Shown here one piece after another: positions 45,012-55,586 of a DNA stretch of 64,000 nucleotides (position 1 is the first letter of the stretch; every line of letters begins with the position of its first letter). Source of the stretch: Taibaiella sp. (lineage in GTDB: Bacteria > Bacteroidota > Bacteroidia > Chitinophagales > Chitinophagaceae); contig JAHHDV010000033.1 of assembly GCA_019739295.1 (NCBI GenBank), positions 47,329 to 111,328 on the forward strand. The letters are read 5' to 3'. The notes beneath the pieces were generated by a model. The model ran no database searches and had not been told where the DNA came from. It was given only the letters and a program-made list of their open reading frames with translations. The translations under genes and the position numbers were made by a program.

Positions 45012-47765
45012 ATGGAATCTAACGTAGTATTTATACCCATCGTATTGTCTATCCTGGGTTTATTATTTATGCTTGTCAAAAGAGGGCAAGTGAAGAAACA
45101 GGCTGCGGGAAGCGAGCGTATGCAGTATATTTCCAAAAGTATTAAGGAAGGTGCATTGGCATTTCTGAATGCTGAATACCGCCTGCTCTTAATTTTTGTC
45201 ATTATTGCTGCCGCTGCTTTGTTTTTTGTTTCTACCTTGGTAGAGACCACGAGCTGGATGATCGTTCCGGCATTCGTCATTGGAGCCGTATTCTCCGCAT
45301 TTGCAGGGAACATCGGTATGCGTATCGCTACAGATGCCAACGGCCGTACTGCTGAAGCTGCCAAAACCAGTCTGCCGAAAGCCCTGAAAGTTTTCATTTG
45401 GAGGCGGTACCGTGATGGGATTGGGGAGTAGCAGGTTTAGCGGTATTGGGGACTGAGCTTGCTGTTCCTGTTTTTTCATCAAGCAGTTTATGGGGAATGG
45501 TGGTAGTTTCTACAATGAAATGACTGTAGTGTTAGAGGCTTTGGCCGGCTTTTCTTTAGGAGCCGAATCTATCGCATTGTTTGCACGTGTCGGTGGCGGT
45601 ATCTACACCAAAGCAGCAGACGTCGGCGCTGACCTGGTAGGTAAAGTAGAGGCCCGGTATCCCGGAAGATGATCCCCGCAACCCCGCCACGATTGCAGAT
45701 AACGTAGGAGATAATGTAGGTGATGTGGCCGGTATGGGTGCTGATCTTTTCGGAAGCTATGTAGCTTACCGTATTGGCTGCAATGGTATTGGGCAATTAT
45801 GTAATCCGGGATATGTCCCGCAACCAGCCAGTTTACCGATGCTTTCAATAATATGGGCCCCATCTTGCTGCCGCTGGTAATAGCAGGTGTGGGTATCCTG
45901 GCTTCTATCTTAGGAACTTTCCTGGTCAATATCAGTAATAATGAAGCCAAAGAAAAGCAAGTACAAAAAAGCCCTGGATTTAGGTAACTGGACCTCCATT
46001 ATTCTGACTTTAATAGCCAGCTTCTTCCTGATCAGGTGGATGCTTCCGGAGACTATTGCATATGAACCTTCTTCGGCGAAGGACTGAAAGAAATCCCTGC
46101 AATGAATGTGTTTCTATGCTGCTTGTATCGGCCTCGGTGTGGGCGCCTTGATTTCTATGGTTACTTCTTTCTATACAAGCCTGGGTAAAAAGCCTGTTTT
46201 GGATATTGTACAAAACAGCTCTACCGGTGCTGCTACAAATATTATTGCCGGGCTGGCGGTAGGTATGAAGTCCACATTACCTTCTGTCAATCCTGTTTGC
46301 TGCTGCAATTTTTCGGTTCTTATGCTCTTGCCGGTTTCTACGGTGTGGCCCTGGCAGCATCTGCGATGATGGCGACTACAGGTATGCAGTTGGCTATCGA
46401 TGCCTTTGGACCGATAGCGGATAATGCAGGAGGTGTGGCTGAAATGAGCGAATTGCCGAAAGAAGTCCGTCAGCGTACCGATATTCTGGATTCTGTGGGC
46501 AATACCACAGCTGCGGTAGGTAAGGGATTTGCGATAGCATCGGCTGCTTTGACCGCCCTGGCCTTGTTTGCGGCATATGTAACATTTACAGGTATTGAGG
46601 GTATCAATATCTTTAAGGCGGATGTATTGGCCATGCTCTTTATAGGTGCGATGATCCCGGTTGTATTCTCAGCTATGGCTATGAAGTCTGTAGGAAAGGC
46701 GGCGATGCAAATGGTGAATGAAGTGCGCCGCCAGTTCCGCGAGATCCCGGGAATTATGGAAGGAAAAGGAACTCCCGAATACGGCAAATGTGTAGCGATT
46801 TCTACTAATGCGGCATTGAGAGAAATGTTATTGCCCGGATTGATTACGATCATTACACCCATTATTATAGGATTCTTATTCGGAGCAGAGCCATTGGGCG
46901 GATATATGGCAGGTGTCCTGTGTCTCCGGTGTAATGTGGGCTATTTTCCAGAACAATGCAGGCGGAGCCTGGGATAATGCGAAGAAGTCATTTGAAGCCG
47001 GCGTGGAAATCAATGGTAAGACGGAATATAAAGGAAGCGATGCACACAAGGCTGCTGTAACAGGAGATACTGTAGGAGATCCGTTCAAGGATACATCTGG
47101 GCCTTCTATGAATATCCTGATCAAGCTTGACCTGCCTGGTGGGATTGGTCATAGCCCCGGTACTGGGCGGACATACTGCTTCTGGAGACGGTGAAAAGGA
47201 AAATGTAAAAATCAAGGATGAGACCCATGCGCTTCCTTCAGCTAATACTACACTTCCCGCAGGGAAACTGAATGCAGATGGAGATTTTGTATATGCCCTC
47301 GGAGATACTGTGGAACTGAAATTGAAAAATGGTAAAACATTGCGCGTAGCGGGCAACAGCGCAGAAGCGAAGCTGGTTCAGGCACTGGAAGATGCTGGTT
47401 TTCAGATCAGTAAAGATCATTGGATTACTTTGGACAGGGTATATTTTGAATCCGGTTCAGATAATTTGAAAGAGAGCTCTAAAATGCAGTTACAAAATAT
47501 TGCTGAAATCATGAAGGCTTATCCTGACCTTGTATTAAAAATGGGTGGTTATACAGATAATACGGGAAATCCTGAGGACAATAAAAAACTATCTGCAAAG
47601 AGAGCCCAGATTGCCGGTAATTTTATAATCCAAAAGAGCGGTGTATTACCTATGAGAATGGAGTCTGAAGGTTATGGTGCAGATCATTTTATCTGTGAGG
47701 AAAACAGCACTCCGGAATGTAAAGCTGTCAACAGAAGGGTAGACGTAAGCATCAGGGCGAAATAA
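45012..47765 (+). CDS. hppA: K+-dependent-type membrane pyrophosphatase fused to a C-terminal OmpA domain, many frameshifts
   Basis: Ion-pumping membrane pyrophosphatase. From ATG 45012 the reading frame matches the family throughout but shifts repeatedly. Conserved pieces in order are [42 protein letters not shown] and [11 protein letters not shown]. The Ala after GNTTA marks the potassium-dependent class (Lys there marks the independent class); whether it pumps H+ or Na+ is undetermined. Just after the last pump helix ([12 protein letters not shown]) a soluble tail begins: a domain with [19 protein letters not shown], then an OmpA domain whose Asp and Arg fifteen residues apart ([20 protein letters not shown]) bind peptidoglycan. 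Ten or more single-base insertions between 45390 and 47140 break the gene; the tail from 47127 is intact. Total span corresponds to about 910 residues. Confidence 0.8.
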
Positions 47766-47784
47766 CAGAATGCATATCTGAAAA

Positions 47785-47816
47785 AAAGCCCCGGTCCGAA
47801 GATCCGGGGCTTTTTT
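47785..47816 (+). terminator. Hairpin terminator after hppA
   Basis: AGCCCCGG and CCGGGGCT pair around a nine-base loop, with A and T runs outside, so it can also serve the convergent methyltransferase gene. Confidence 0.85.
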
Positions 47817-47876
47817 GTTGGAAAGCAATTCCAAAATAAAATTTGAATTGCAGAAATAGTTGACCTGTATTTGCGC

Positions 47877-48570
47877 TTACTCTTTCTCAAGAGCAACCAG
47901 GAACTGGTTATTCCCATCTTCATACAATAACGTGCAGGACCATCCCTTTTGTTTACATATGGTGCACATCGTACCGAAGTCCAGATACAGCCATGTGAAA
48001 GTCTCTGAAAACGCATCTTTATACGAATAGGCGCAGTCTACTTCTCCATAATAGCGGTCCGTTGGTTTCTTCAGGTCTTCATCATAGATATAGGATAGGT
48101 CGGAAGAGTCCAGAATGACCTTGCCACCGGGTTCAAGCAATTGCCCGCATTGCTGCAGCAACAGGCTGAACCCGGTGAGCTTGCCACAAATGCCCACACC
48201 GTTCATGAGCAATAAAATGGTATCAAAAGATTGTATATTGTACGAAAAGAAATCTGCTTCAACCACTTGATGTACTCCTCTTTCCTTCATTACTTTACAG
48301 TTAAATGCAGAAATATCCATTGCCGTGACATCCCTGCCCCGGGATTGTAATACCAATGAATGAGAGCCGGCCCCGGCCCCTACATCAAGTATAGAACCAG
48401 AGCATGATTCCAATGCAATTTTTTTCCAGTTTAGGCATTTCATCCCAGGAACGAAAATAAGTTTCTCTTTTCATTTCCACACGAGGACCCAGGTGGTCAT
48501 ACACCCACAACTTCGATTTCCTGTCTCCGTTATAGTATTCATAAATAGCTTTGCCCAATATGTCTTTCAT
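47877..48570 (-). CDS. Class I SAM-dependent methyltransferase, one frameshift
   Basis: Rossmann-fold methyltransferase. From ATG 48570 (start MKDILGKAIYEYYNG) the frame stops early at 48385; the motif I segment GSILDVGAGAGSHSLVL is in another frame. One extra A in the seven-base run at 48419-48425 explains it, and removing it gives 230 residues. Motif II (VTAMDIS) and VEADFFSY follow. The substrate is unknown; the family resembles ubiquinone/tocopherol-type and small-molecule methyltransferases. Convergent with the pyrophosphatase gene. Confidence 0.82.
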
Positions 48571-48634
48571 TGTCCTGCTTGAATGAGATAATATGTCTTC
48601 GAAAATAATGATTAATCTTCATCCGGCTTCTGCG

Positions 48635-48642
48635 TATTTTTG
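48635..48642 (+). promoter_or_regulatory. -7 box of the ElaA-like gene
   Basis: TATTTTTG, exact TAnnTTTG, 37 bases before ATG 48680. Confidence 0.45.
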
Positions 48643-48679
48643 TATTTTAAAAGTAAAGCTATCCTTAAAGCAGCTCATA

Positions 48680-49133
48680 ATGGAAATTTCATTTACTGAA
48701 AAGTCATTTGATGAATTAAAAAACGTACGAATTGTATGAAATCCTGAAATTGAGGACAGAAGTCTTTGTTGTAGAACAGAATTGCCCTTATCAGGATGAA
48801 GACGATAAAGACCAGTTAGCTGTTCATATTATGGGTTGGGATGGAAATATCCTGGTTGCATACGCCCGGATATTTCCGGCAGGCGTGTATTTCCCGAAAG
48901 CCGGTATCAGCCGTGTGATCATCAGGCCCGGATACCGGGGTACCGGTTCAGGACATGAATTAATGGCTGTCTCGATACGTGCCCTTAATGATAGGTTTTC
49001 CGAATATGAAATTGAAATATCTGCCCAGGCTCATCTCAAAAGGTTCTATGAGCACCACCTGTTCAGCCAGGTGTCCGAACCTTACCTGGAAGATGGCATT
49101 CCCCATATCCGTATGGCCAGGCATTCAAAATAA
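48680..49133 (+). CDS. GNAT acetyltransferase, ElaA-like, one frameshift
   Basis: GNAT-fold N-acetyltransferase resembling E. coli ElaA. ATG 48680 opens MEISFTEKSFDEL, and the frame stops 13 codons later or so; the body of the protein, YEILKLRTEVFVVEQNCPYQ through the acetyl-CoA loop RGTGSGHELM (about 94-103), is in the next frame. One extra A in the run at 48717-48722 joins them, giving 150 residues. The substrate is unknown. Confidence 0.85.
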
Positions 49134-49224
49134 CAGGAGCTACATGGAATGAATCATTAAGGAAATGCAACTTTTTTTGTACATTAGAATATTAGATTGA
49201 TATTTGCTATCATATACGCAGGTT

Positions 49225-50661
49225 ATGGAAAATAGGCCTTTAGAATCGATTTCTGTATTTGACATGTTGAAAATAGGAGTAGGTCCAAGTAGTTCACATA
49301 CCTTGGGTCCCTGGAGAGCTGCGCTGATGTGGATCCAGAAATTGAAAGATAGCGGTCAGTTCCCAAAAGTGACAGAAGTGAAGATCCTGCTATATGGTTC
49401 CCTGGCCAAGACAGGTGTCGGTCATGGCACGGATGTAGCGGTGATGATGGGCTTAATGGAAGAGGACCCTGTAACCTGTGATGTAGACCAGATCCCCGAT
49501 AAAATTCAGGAGATTTATGACCAAAAATCGATCCGACTGGGTGGCAGCAGGGTACTTGGATTTTATCCGCCTACACATATTGACTTTTTAATGACGGAAT
49601 CCCTGCCTTTTCATCCCAATGCTATGACTTTGTTGGCGACATTGGATACCGGAGATCAGATTGCCGACACTTATTATTCGATTGGGGGTGGTTTTGTCGT
49701 ACAGGAGGGTCGCCATGAAAGCGAACTGGAACGCGTGATGCTGCCATTTCCCGTTGAAACTGCAGCGGAGCTGCATCATTGGTGCATCAAGACAGGCCTG
49801 AGCATATCAGAAATCGTATGGGAGAATGAGAATGCTTTCAGGAAAGAAGAGGAGACCCGGAAAGGGATATTAAGGATCTGGGAAACGATGAGAGATTGTA
49901 TGTACAGGGGTGTGCATCAGGACGGTTATCTTCCGGGAGGTCTGAATGTAAAGCGAAGGGCTGCCTCTGTCAATAAAAGATTGCTCAGGAACAAATCCTA
50001 CCACAATTTCGGGGAATGGATACAAGCCATTCGGGAGGGCGGCAACAGTTTCTCGTATATCCTGGATTGGGTCAGCTGTTTCGCATTAGCCGTAAATGAA
50101 GAAAATGCTTCCTTTGGCCGTGTCGTTACAGCTCCTACCAATGGGGCGGCAGGGGTTATTCCTGCCGTTTTGATGTATAATGCCGTTTTTTGTGACGGCC
50201 TGGATGAAGATAAGATCATCCAGTTCCTATGCACAGCTTCTGAAATTGGCAGTATATTCAAGAAGCGGGCAACTATTTCTGCAGCAATGGGCGGATGCCA
50301 GGCAGAAATTGGGGTATCCTCCGCTATGGCGGCGGCGGCCCTGACAGAATGTATGGGCGGAAGCGTAAAGCAATGCCTGATGGCCTCTGAAATAGCGATG
50401 GAGCACCATTTGGGGCTAACATGTGACCCCGTCGGGGGACTGGTTCAGGTTCCCTGTATAGAAAGGAATACGATGGGAGCCATTAAAGCGATAACGGCTG
50501 CACAACTTGCCTTACAAAGCAATCCTTATGAGGCCAAAGTTTCCCTCGATGCGGTCGTGAAGACCATGTGGGAAACTGCCCTGGATATGAATCACAAATA
50601 TAAGGAGACAGCAGACGGTGGGCTGGCCATCAATATTCCCTTAGGGTTGAGCGAATGCTGA
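49225..50661 (+). CDS. sdaA: L-serine ammonia-lyase, single-chain iron-sulfur type
   Basis: Deaminates L-serine to pyruvate with a catalytic 4Fe-4S cluster. From ATG 49225 (start [18 protein letters not shown]) there are 478 residues. The beta-like N-terminal domain ([15 protein letters not shown]) and alpha domain are fused in one chain. Cluster ligands are among the Cys residues in [18 protein letters not shown] and in the preceding FLCTASEIG segment. A TTG at 49204 would add seven residues. It probably feeds serine carbon into pyruvate metabolism. Downstream the polysaccharide cluster begins with its own promoter. Confidence 0.95.
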   Translation: MENRPLESISVFDMLKIGVGPSSSHTLGPWRAALMWIQKLKDSGQFPKVTEVKILLYGSLAKTGVGHGTDVAVMMGLMEEDPVTCDVDQIPDKIQEIYDQKSIRLGGSRVLGFYPPTHIDFLMTESLPFHPNAMTLLATLDTGDQIADTYYSIGGGFVVQEGRHESELERVMLPFPVETAAELHHWCIKTGLSISEIVWENENAFRKEEETRKGILRIWETMRDCMYRGVHQDGYLPGGLNVKRRAASVNKRLLRNKSYHNFGEWIQAIREGGNSFSYILDWVSCFALAVNEENASFGRVVTAPTNGAAGVIPAVLMYNAVFCDGLDEDKIIQFLCTASEIGSIFKKRATISAAMGGCQAEIGVSSAMAAAALTECMGGSVKQCLMASEIAMEHHLGLTCDPVGGLVQVPCIERNTMGAIKAITAAQLALQSNPYEAKVSLDAVVKTMWETALDMNHKYKETADGGLAINIPLGLSEC

Positions 50662-50718
50662 TAGCGGGCGCGAACCCGCTTACGATTAATTTCTACATTT
50701 AAATTTTAGTGATTATCC

Positions 50719-50726
50719 TATCTTTG
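50719..50726 (+). promoter_or_regulatory. -7 box of the polysaccharide cluster
   Basis: TATCTTTG, exact TAnnTTTG, 25 bases before the first gene; a possible ATTT -33 box lies 18 bases upstream. Confidence 0.55.
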
Positions 50727-50751
50727 CAGGCATTATAAACAATTTTAATTT

Positions 50752-52005
50752 ATGCCGCAACAAAAAAAACTTTGTATCGTCGGGTTAGGATATGTAGGCC
50801 TGCCATTGGCAGCCGAATTTGGAAAGCATTTTGATACGATTGGTTTAGACATCAATCAAGAAAGAATAGAGGAATTGAGAAAATTCCAGGACAGGACTTT
50901 GGAAATGGATGAAGCCGGGTTGAGAGCAGCGACCAAACTGACCTACACTGCTGATATCAATGAGGCCAAAGATGCCCAGATTTATATTGTTACCGTTCCT
51001 ACGCCAGTGGATAAATATAATAATCCTGATTTAACTCCTGTAAGAAAAGCGACAGAATCAGTAGCTAAAGTTTTGAAAAAGGGGGATGTCGTTATCTATG
51101 AATCTACCGTTTATCCGGGTGTAACAGAGGAATTCTGCGTTCCGATCCTGGAAGACATCACCGGCTTAAAGTTCAATGAAGATTTCTTTTGCGGTTACTC
51201 CCCGGAGCGCATCAACCCGGGAGACAAAATGCATACGGTAACTAAAATCAGGAAGGTAACTTCCGGTTCTACTCCGGAAATAGCAGAAGAGGTGAATGAC
51301 CTGTATGCTTCGATCATCGAAGCAGGTACATTCAAAGCTTCCTCCATTAAAGTTGCCGAAGCTGCCAAAGTGATCGAAAATGCACAGCGGGATATCAATA
51401 TTGCATTTGTGAATGAACTGGCTAAGATCTTTAATTTACTGAATATAGATACTTCTGAGGTCCTGGAAGCAGCAGGTACAAAATGGAATTTCCTTCCTTT
51501 CAAACCGGGCCTGGTCGGGGGACACTGTATTGGTGTGGATCCTTTTTATATTGCACAAAAAGCAAAAGAAGCAGGCTACAATCCTGAGATTATCCTTGCA
51601 GGCCGCCGCCTGAATGACAGTATGGGGGCTTACGTAGCGAACGAGCTGATCAAATTGATGATCAAAGGTGATGTGAAGGTAAAAGGAGCAAATGTCTTGG
51701 TTTTAGGGATTACTTTCAAAGAAAATTGCCCCGATATCCGCAATAGCCGCGTTATAGACATTATCAATGAGCTGAAATCCTATGATGTCAATGTTTCAGT
51801 TTATGATCCCTGGGCAGATACCGAAGAAGTGAAACACGAGTATGGTTTGGACCTGGTATCAGAAATAGAAGACCTGAGCTCATATTGTAGTGTGATAGCT
51901 GCGGTAGGCCATAATGAATTCTTAAATCTGAATATTGACGATGCCAGGATACTTTATGATGTAAAAGGAGTATTCCCAAAAGAAAAGGTCAGCGGCAGAT
52001 TGTAA
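50752..52005 (+). CDS. UDP-N-acetylglucosamine 6-dehydrogenase (WbpA/TviB-type)
   Basis: Oxidises UDP-GlcNAc to UDP-GlcNAcA with two NAD+. The Rossmann motif [10 protein letters not shown] (about 11-20) begins the NAD domain; the catalytic Cys lies in [13 protein letters not shown] (near residue 261), and [16 protein letters not shown] is typical of WbpA/TviB rather than UDP-glucose dehydrogenases. The 417-residue length agrees. First gene of the surface-glycan cluster; the downstream 4-epimerase would convert the product to UDP-GalNAcA. Confidence 0.9.
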   Translation: MPQQKKLCIVGLGYVGLPLAAEFGKHFDTIGLDINQERIEELRKFQDRTLEMDEAGLRAATKLTYTADINEAKDAQIYIVTVPTPVDKYNNPDLTPVRKATESVAKVLKKGDVVIYESTVYPGVTEEFCVPILEDITGLKFNEDFFCGYSPERINPGDKMHTVTKIRKVTSGSTPEIAEEVNDLYASIIEAGTFKASSIKVAEAAKVIENAQRDINIAFVNELAKIFNLLNIDTSEVLEAAGTKWNFLPFKPGLVGGHCIGVDPFYIAQKAKEAGYNPEIILAGRRLNDSMGAYVANELIKLMIKGDVKVKGANVLVLGITFKENCPDIRNSRVIDIINELKSYDVNVSVYDPWADTEEVKHEYGLDLVSEIEDLSSYCSVIAAVGHNEFLNLNIDDARILYDVKGVFPKEKVSGRL

Positions 52006-52053
52006 TGCCATAATTCTAAATAAAACCACAACAACAATATTAACAAAAACCAA

Positions 52054-53034
52054 ATGAAGTTCAGTCAATATCATACTGCCGATATCAGCAACAGCACATT
52101 TTTAGTAACGGGAGGAGCCGGGTTTATCGGTTGTAATATTGTTTCATATTTAGTACAGCATCAAGCGGGCAAGATTATTGTTTTTGATAATCTTTCTACC
52201 GGCTATAAGGAGAATATAGAAGAATTTCTTGATCTGCAGAATGTTGTATTTATAGAAAAGGATATCCGTGATACCGCTGCGGTGAACGAGGTGATGAAAG
52301 GAGTGGATTATGTGTTGCACCAGGCAGCTCTGGGTTCGGTACCCCGTTCTATAAAAGACCCGCAGACTACCAATGACGTGAATATTACCGGTATGCTCAA
52401 TGTCCTGACAGCTGCAAAGGATGCAGGCGTGAAAAGAATGGTGTATGCAGCTTCTTCATCTACCTATGGCGACAGCCCTACCCTGCCCAAAGTAGAAGAC
52501 AGGATCGGTAACCCGCTTTCACCCTATGCCGTTACCAAGTATGTAAACGAATTGTACGCTTCAGTATATTCAAGGGTTTATGGCTATCATTCTGTCGGAT
52601 TACGTTATTTTAACGTGTTCGGACCCAAGCAGAATATCAACGGTCCGTATGCAGCTGTAATTCCATTATTTATTACTCAGTTTTTAAGGGGAGAGGCGCC
52701 CACCATTAATGGAGACGGAGAGACGTCAAGAGATTTCACCTTTGTTTCCAATGTGGTGCAGGCCAATATGAAAGCATTAGAGGCAGATATCCAAACAAGC
52801 CAGGTATTTAACTGTGCCTGCAACGAAAGAACTACCTTGTTGCAACTGGTAGCCAATATAAAGTTCCATTTGAACTCAGATATCAATGCAATACATGGAC
52901 CGGAAAGAGCCGGTGATGTTCGTCACAGCCAGGCAGATATCTCCAAAGCACAAAATATTTTAGGCTACAACCCGGAGGTGAAATTCAAAGAGGGATTGAA
53001 ATATACCGTAGAGTTTTTTAAGGACAATTTATAA
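52054..53034 (+). CDS. UDP-GlcNAc(A) C4-epimerase (WbpP/TviC-type)
   Basis: Extended short-chain dehydrogenase with NAD motif TGGAGFIG (about 19-26) and the catalytic SSSTYGD plus YAVTK (Ser, Tyr and Lys near residues 132-165). The pattern GVDYVLHQAALGSVPRSIKDP marks the WbpP/TviC branch, which interconverts UDP-GlcNAc/UDP-GalNAc and their uronic acids. With the upstream dehydrogenase it should supply UDP-GalNAcA. It lies 49 bases after the dehydrogenase, same transcript. Confidence 0.9.
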   Translation: MKFSQYHTADISNSTFLVTGGAGFIGCNIVSYLVQHQAGKIIVFDNLSTGYKENIEEFLDLQNVVFIEKDIRDTAAVNEVMKGVDYVLHQAALGSVPRSIKDPQTTNDVNITGMLNVLTAAKDAGVKRMVYAASSSTYGDSPTLPKVEDRIGNPLSPYAVTKYVNELYASVYSRVYGYHSVGLRYFNVFGPKQNINGPYAAVIPLFITQFLRGEAPTINGDGETSRDFTFVSNVVQANMKALEADIQTSQVFNCACNERTTLLQLVANIKFHLNSDINAIHGPERAGDVRHSQADISKAQNILGYNPEVKFKEGLKYTVEFFKDNL

Positions 53035-53038
53035 ATTG

Positions 53039-54157
53039 ATGCTAATGAGGAAGTTCTTTATGGTAGTAAATGTTGACTGGTTTTTTTTATCACATAGATT
53101 ACCATTGGCGCTTAAAATGAAATCATTAGGATATCGGGTTTACATACTGGCAAGAGACACGGGAAGAAAATCTGAAATAATTGATAAAGGATTGCATTTT
53201 GTAGAAATACCTTTTGCGAGAAGCGGTAGAAACCCCTTAAATGAAATCAGAACGATTAGAAGATTAGCTTCTCTTTTCAAGGAACATCAGCCCGAAATCA
53301 TTCATAATGTAACGATTAAACCAGCGATTTATGCCTCCATTGCTGCCAAAATAGTAAAACTAAAAAACACGCAAGTAGTAAATGCTATAAGTGGGTTAGG
53401 ATACAATTTTATCAATGAGCGGAACGGGTTTTTACAAAAAATTGTAAAATGGTTGATGAAATATGCATACTCGGGAAATGTAAAGTTCATCTTTCAAAAC
53501 CCGGATGATAAAGCGCTATATGAAAATATGGGATTTCTCAAAGGTAATTATCGCATTATAAAAGGCGCTGGTGTGGATACCCAGGAATATCCTTTTACTC
53601 CTATTACGCTCAAAGAGAAAACTACTGTTGTCACTACTGCGAGAATGCTTGCTGATAAAGGTATACGGGAATTGATTCAAGCTGCATATTTATTAAAAGA
53701 AAAATTCAAAGGTAAAGTCCTGTTCCAGCTTATTGGTGATATTGATCCGGAGAATCCTTCTGCATTGACAGAAGAAGAACTGAAGAATGCCTGTATAAAG
53801 GACTATTTAGAATGGAAAGGGCATAATAAAGATGTAAGGCCGGTTTTGATTGAATCAGATATCGTTTGTCTTCCTTCCTACAGAGAAGGATTGCCTAAAT
53901 CGCTTATAGAAGCTATGGCAATCGGTAGAGCAATTATTACAACGGATGTGCCAGGGTGCAGGGAGTGTGTAGAGGAAGGTAGAAACGGATTTCTGGTCCC
54001 CCCCAAAGATGCAGAAGCGCTGGCAGAAGCGCTGGAAAGATTGATTTTAGACAAAGAACTAAGAACCCGGATGGGCAAAGCTTCAAGAGAAAAGATGGTA
54101 GAAGAGCTGTCCTTGGAAAAAGTACTTGAAGAAACCATTACATTTTATGAATGCTAA
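53039..54157 (+). CDS. Glycosyltransferase family 4
   Basis: A 372-residue GT-B retaining glycosyltransferase (GT4). Motifs are the N-terminal VDWFFLSHRLPLA and the donor-binding EX7E region PSYREGLPKSLIEAMAIGRAI (about 279-299). Transfers a sugar to the lipid-linked repeat; donor and linkage are unknown. Start could be ATG 53039 or 53045; the ribosome site overlaps the wbpP-like stop. Its stop overlaps the next gene by eight bases. Confidence 0.9.
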   Translation: MLMRKFFMVVNVDWFFLSHRLPLALKMKSLGYRVYILARDTGRKSEIIDKGLHFVEIPFARSGRNPLNEIRTIRRLASLFKEHQPEIIHNVTIKPAIYASIAAKIVKLKNTQVVNAISGLGYNFINERNGFLQKIVKWLMKYAYSGNVKFIFQNPDDKALYENMGFLKGNYRIIKGAGVDTQEYPFTPITLKEKTTVVTTARMLADKGIRELIQAAYLLKEKFKGKVLFQLIGDIDPENPSALTEEELKNACIKDYLEWKGHNKDVRPVLIESDIVCLPSYREGLPKSLIEAMAIGRAIITTDVPGCRECVEEGRNGFLVPPKDAEALAEALERLILDKELRTRMGKASREKMVEELSLEKVLEETITFYEC

Positions 54158-55061
54158 CTCTAATGTTCTGATAACCGGGACGTCCGGATTTGTGGGCTTC
54201 AACCTTTCCAAGTATTTAGCGGAAAGAGGATTCATAATTGAACCATTGTCATTAAGAAAGAAAAATTGGAAGAGCTTAATAAGTGATAATCCCGATTTTT
54301 ATATTCATCTGGCAGGTAAAGCGCATGATTTAAAGAATACGAGTGATGAACAAGCTTATTTTGACATCAATACCGAGCTGACCAAGAACCTGTTTGCAGC
54401 ATTCCAGGAATCAAAGGCTAAAACTTTTATCTATTTCAGCAGTGTAAAGGCTGTCGCAGATGAGGTAAAGGACATATTAACCGAATATGTTGATCCTGAT
54501 CCGAAAACGGCTTATGGTAAATCCAAATTGGCCGCTGAGCAGTTTTTGCTATCTCAGGATCTCATTGGAAAAAAGATCATTATTATCCGCCCTTGCATGA
54601 TACATGGTCCCGGGAATAAAGGCAACTTGAATCTTCTTTACCAGTTTGTAAATAAAGGAATCCCGTATCCATTGGCAGCATTTCATAATTCACGTTCATT
54701 TTTGGGAATAGAAAATTTGTGTTTTATGATTGAGAAAATCCTGAAAGCTGCAGATATCCCATCCGGCATTTACAACCTAGCAGATGATGGAAGCTTGTCC
54801 ACTAATCAATTAATAAGGATCATTGCAGGTGCTATCGGCAAAAGGTCCAGGCTCTGGAGCATTCCTGTTAGTATCATGAAGGGGCTGGCAAAACTGGGTG
54901 ATATATTGAAGTTACCTTTAAACAGTGATCGCCTCCAAAAGCTCACAGAAAACTATGTCGTGTGCAATACTAAAATCAAATCAGCATTAAACATAGATAA
55001 GATGCCCGTCCCTATAGAAGACGGTCTTCGAAAGACAATTGCTTCATTTTCAGATAAATAA
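54150..55061 (+). CDS. NAD-dependent sugar epimerase/dehydratase (WbpV/QuiNAc-type)
   Basis: A 303-residue extended SDR with NAD motif TGTSGFVGFNLSKYL and catalytic Tyr-Lys in AYGKSKLA (about 128-135). The fold resembles enzymes that make UDP-QuiNAc or UDP-FucNAc by C4 reduction, as WbpV does, but the sugar is an inference. A 4,6-dehydratase (WbpM-type), which would be needed upstream, is not in the cluster. It overlaps the GT4 gene by eight bases. Confidence 0.8.
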   Translation, partial: NANSNVLITGTSGFVGFNLSKYLAERGFIIEPLSLRKKNWKSLISDNPDFYIHLAGKAHDLKNTSDEQAYFDINTELTKNLFAAFQESKAKTFIYFSSVKAVADEVKDILTEYVDPDPKTAYGKSKLAAEQFLLSQDLIGKKIIIIRPCMIHGPGNKGNLNLLYQFVNKGIPYPLAAFHNSRSFLGIENLCFMIEKILKAADIPSGIYNLADDGSLSTNQLIRIIAGAIGKRSRLWSIPVSIMKGLAKLGDILKLPLNSDRLQKLTENYVVCNTKIKSALNIDKMPVPIEDGLRKTIASFSDK

Positions 55062-55069
55062 TTATTATC

Positions 55070-55549
55070 ATGGAATTTAAAATTTACGGGCGTGGAGGTC
55101 ATGCCAGGGTTTTGAGAGATTTGATCGAGCAGAAAGGATATTTGTTTGGGGGAAATTTCGACGATGCGGATCCGGAACTGGAATATATTTTCAATGTTAA
55201 TGATAAGTCATTATTAGTCATTGGCATCGGTAATAATCAACTGCGGGAGCAGATTTCTAAAAAGGTACAACACCTGTTTGGTACCCTCATTCACCCCAAG
55301 GCAGATGTTGCTTCTTCAGCAAGTATCGGAGAGGGAACAACGATTCTTTCAGGTGCGGTGATACAGCCCGGGGCAAAAGTCGGCAAGCACGTTATCATTA
55401 ATGCAAATGTAGTTGTGGATCATGATGCTGTAATCGGGGATTTTGTCAGTATTTATCCCGGTACTTATGTAGGAGGTGCCGCAGTGATCAAAGCCGGGAT
55501 AACCATTCCGGCCAATTCAGTAATAAAAAGGGATACTGTGCTCGGGTAA
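55070..55549 (+). CDS. Short NeuD/PglD-like sugar O- or N-acyltransferase
   Basis: Left-handed beta-helix acyltransferase of 159 residues. Repeats of the [LIV]-G-x4 type run from about residue 77 (LIHPKADVASSASIGEG) with a catalytic His likely in VVVDHDAVIGDFVSI. The N-terminal half is shorter than in PglD/NeuD and the usual PAK-type C-terminal motif is missing, so it may be a reduced variant. It likely acetylates a cluster sugar. Confidence 0.75.
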   Translation: MEFKIYGRGGHARVLRDLIEQKGYLFGGNFDDADPELEYIFNVNDKSLLVIGIGNNQLREQISKKVQHLFGTLIHPKADVASSASIGEGTTILSGAVIQPGAKVGKHVIINANVVVDHDAVIGDFVSIYPGTYVGGAAVIKAGITIPANSVIKRDTVLG

Positions 55550-55586
55550 TATCAATGTCATAAAAACTTTAGTATTTAACATTCGC

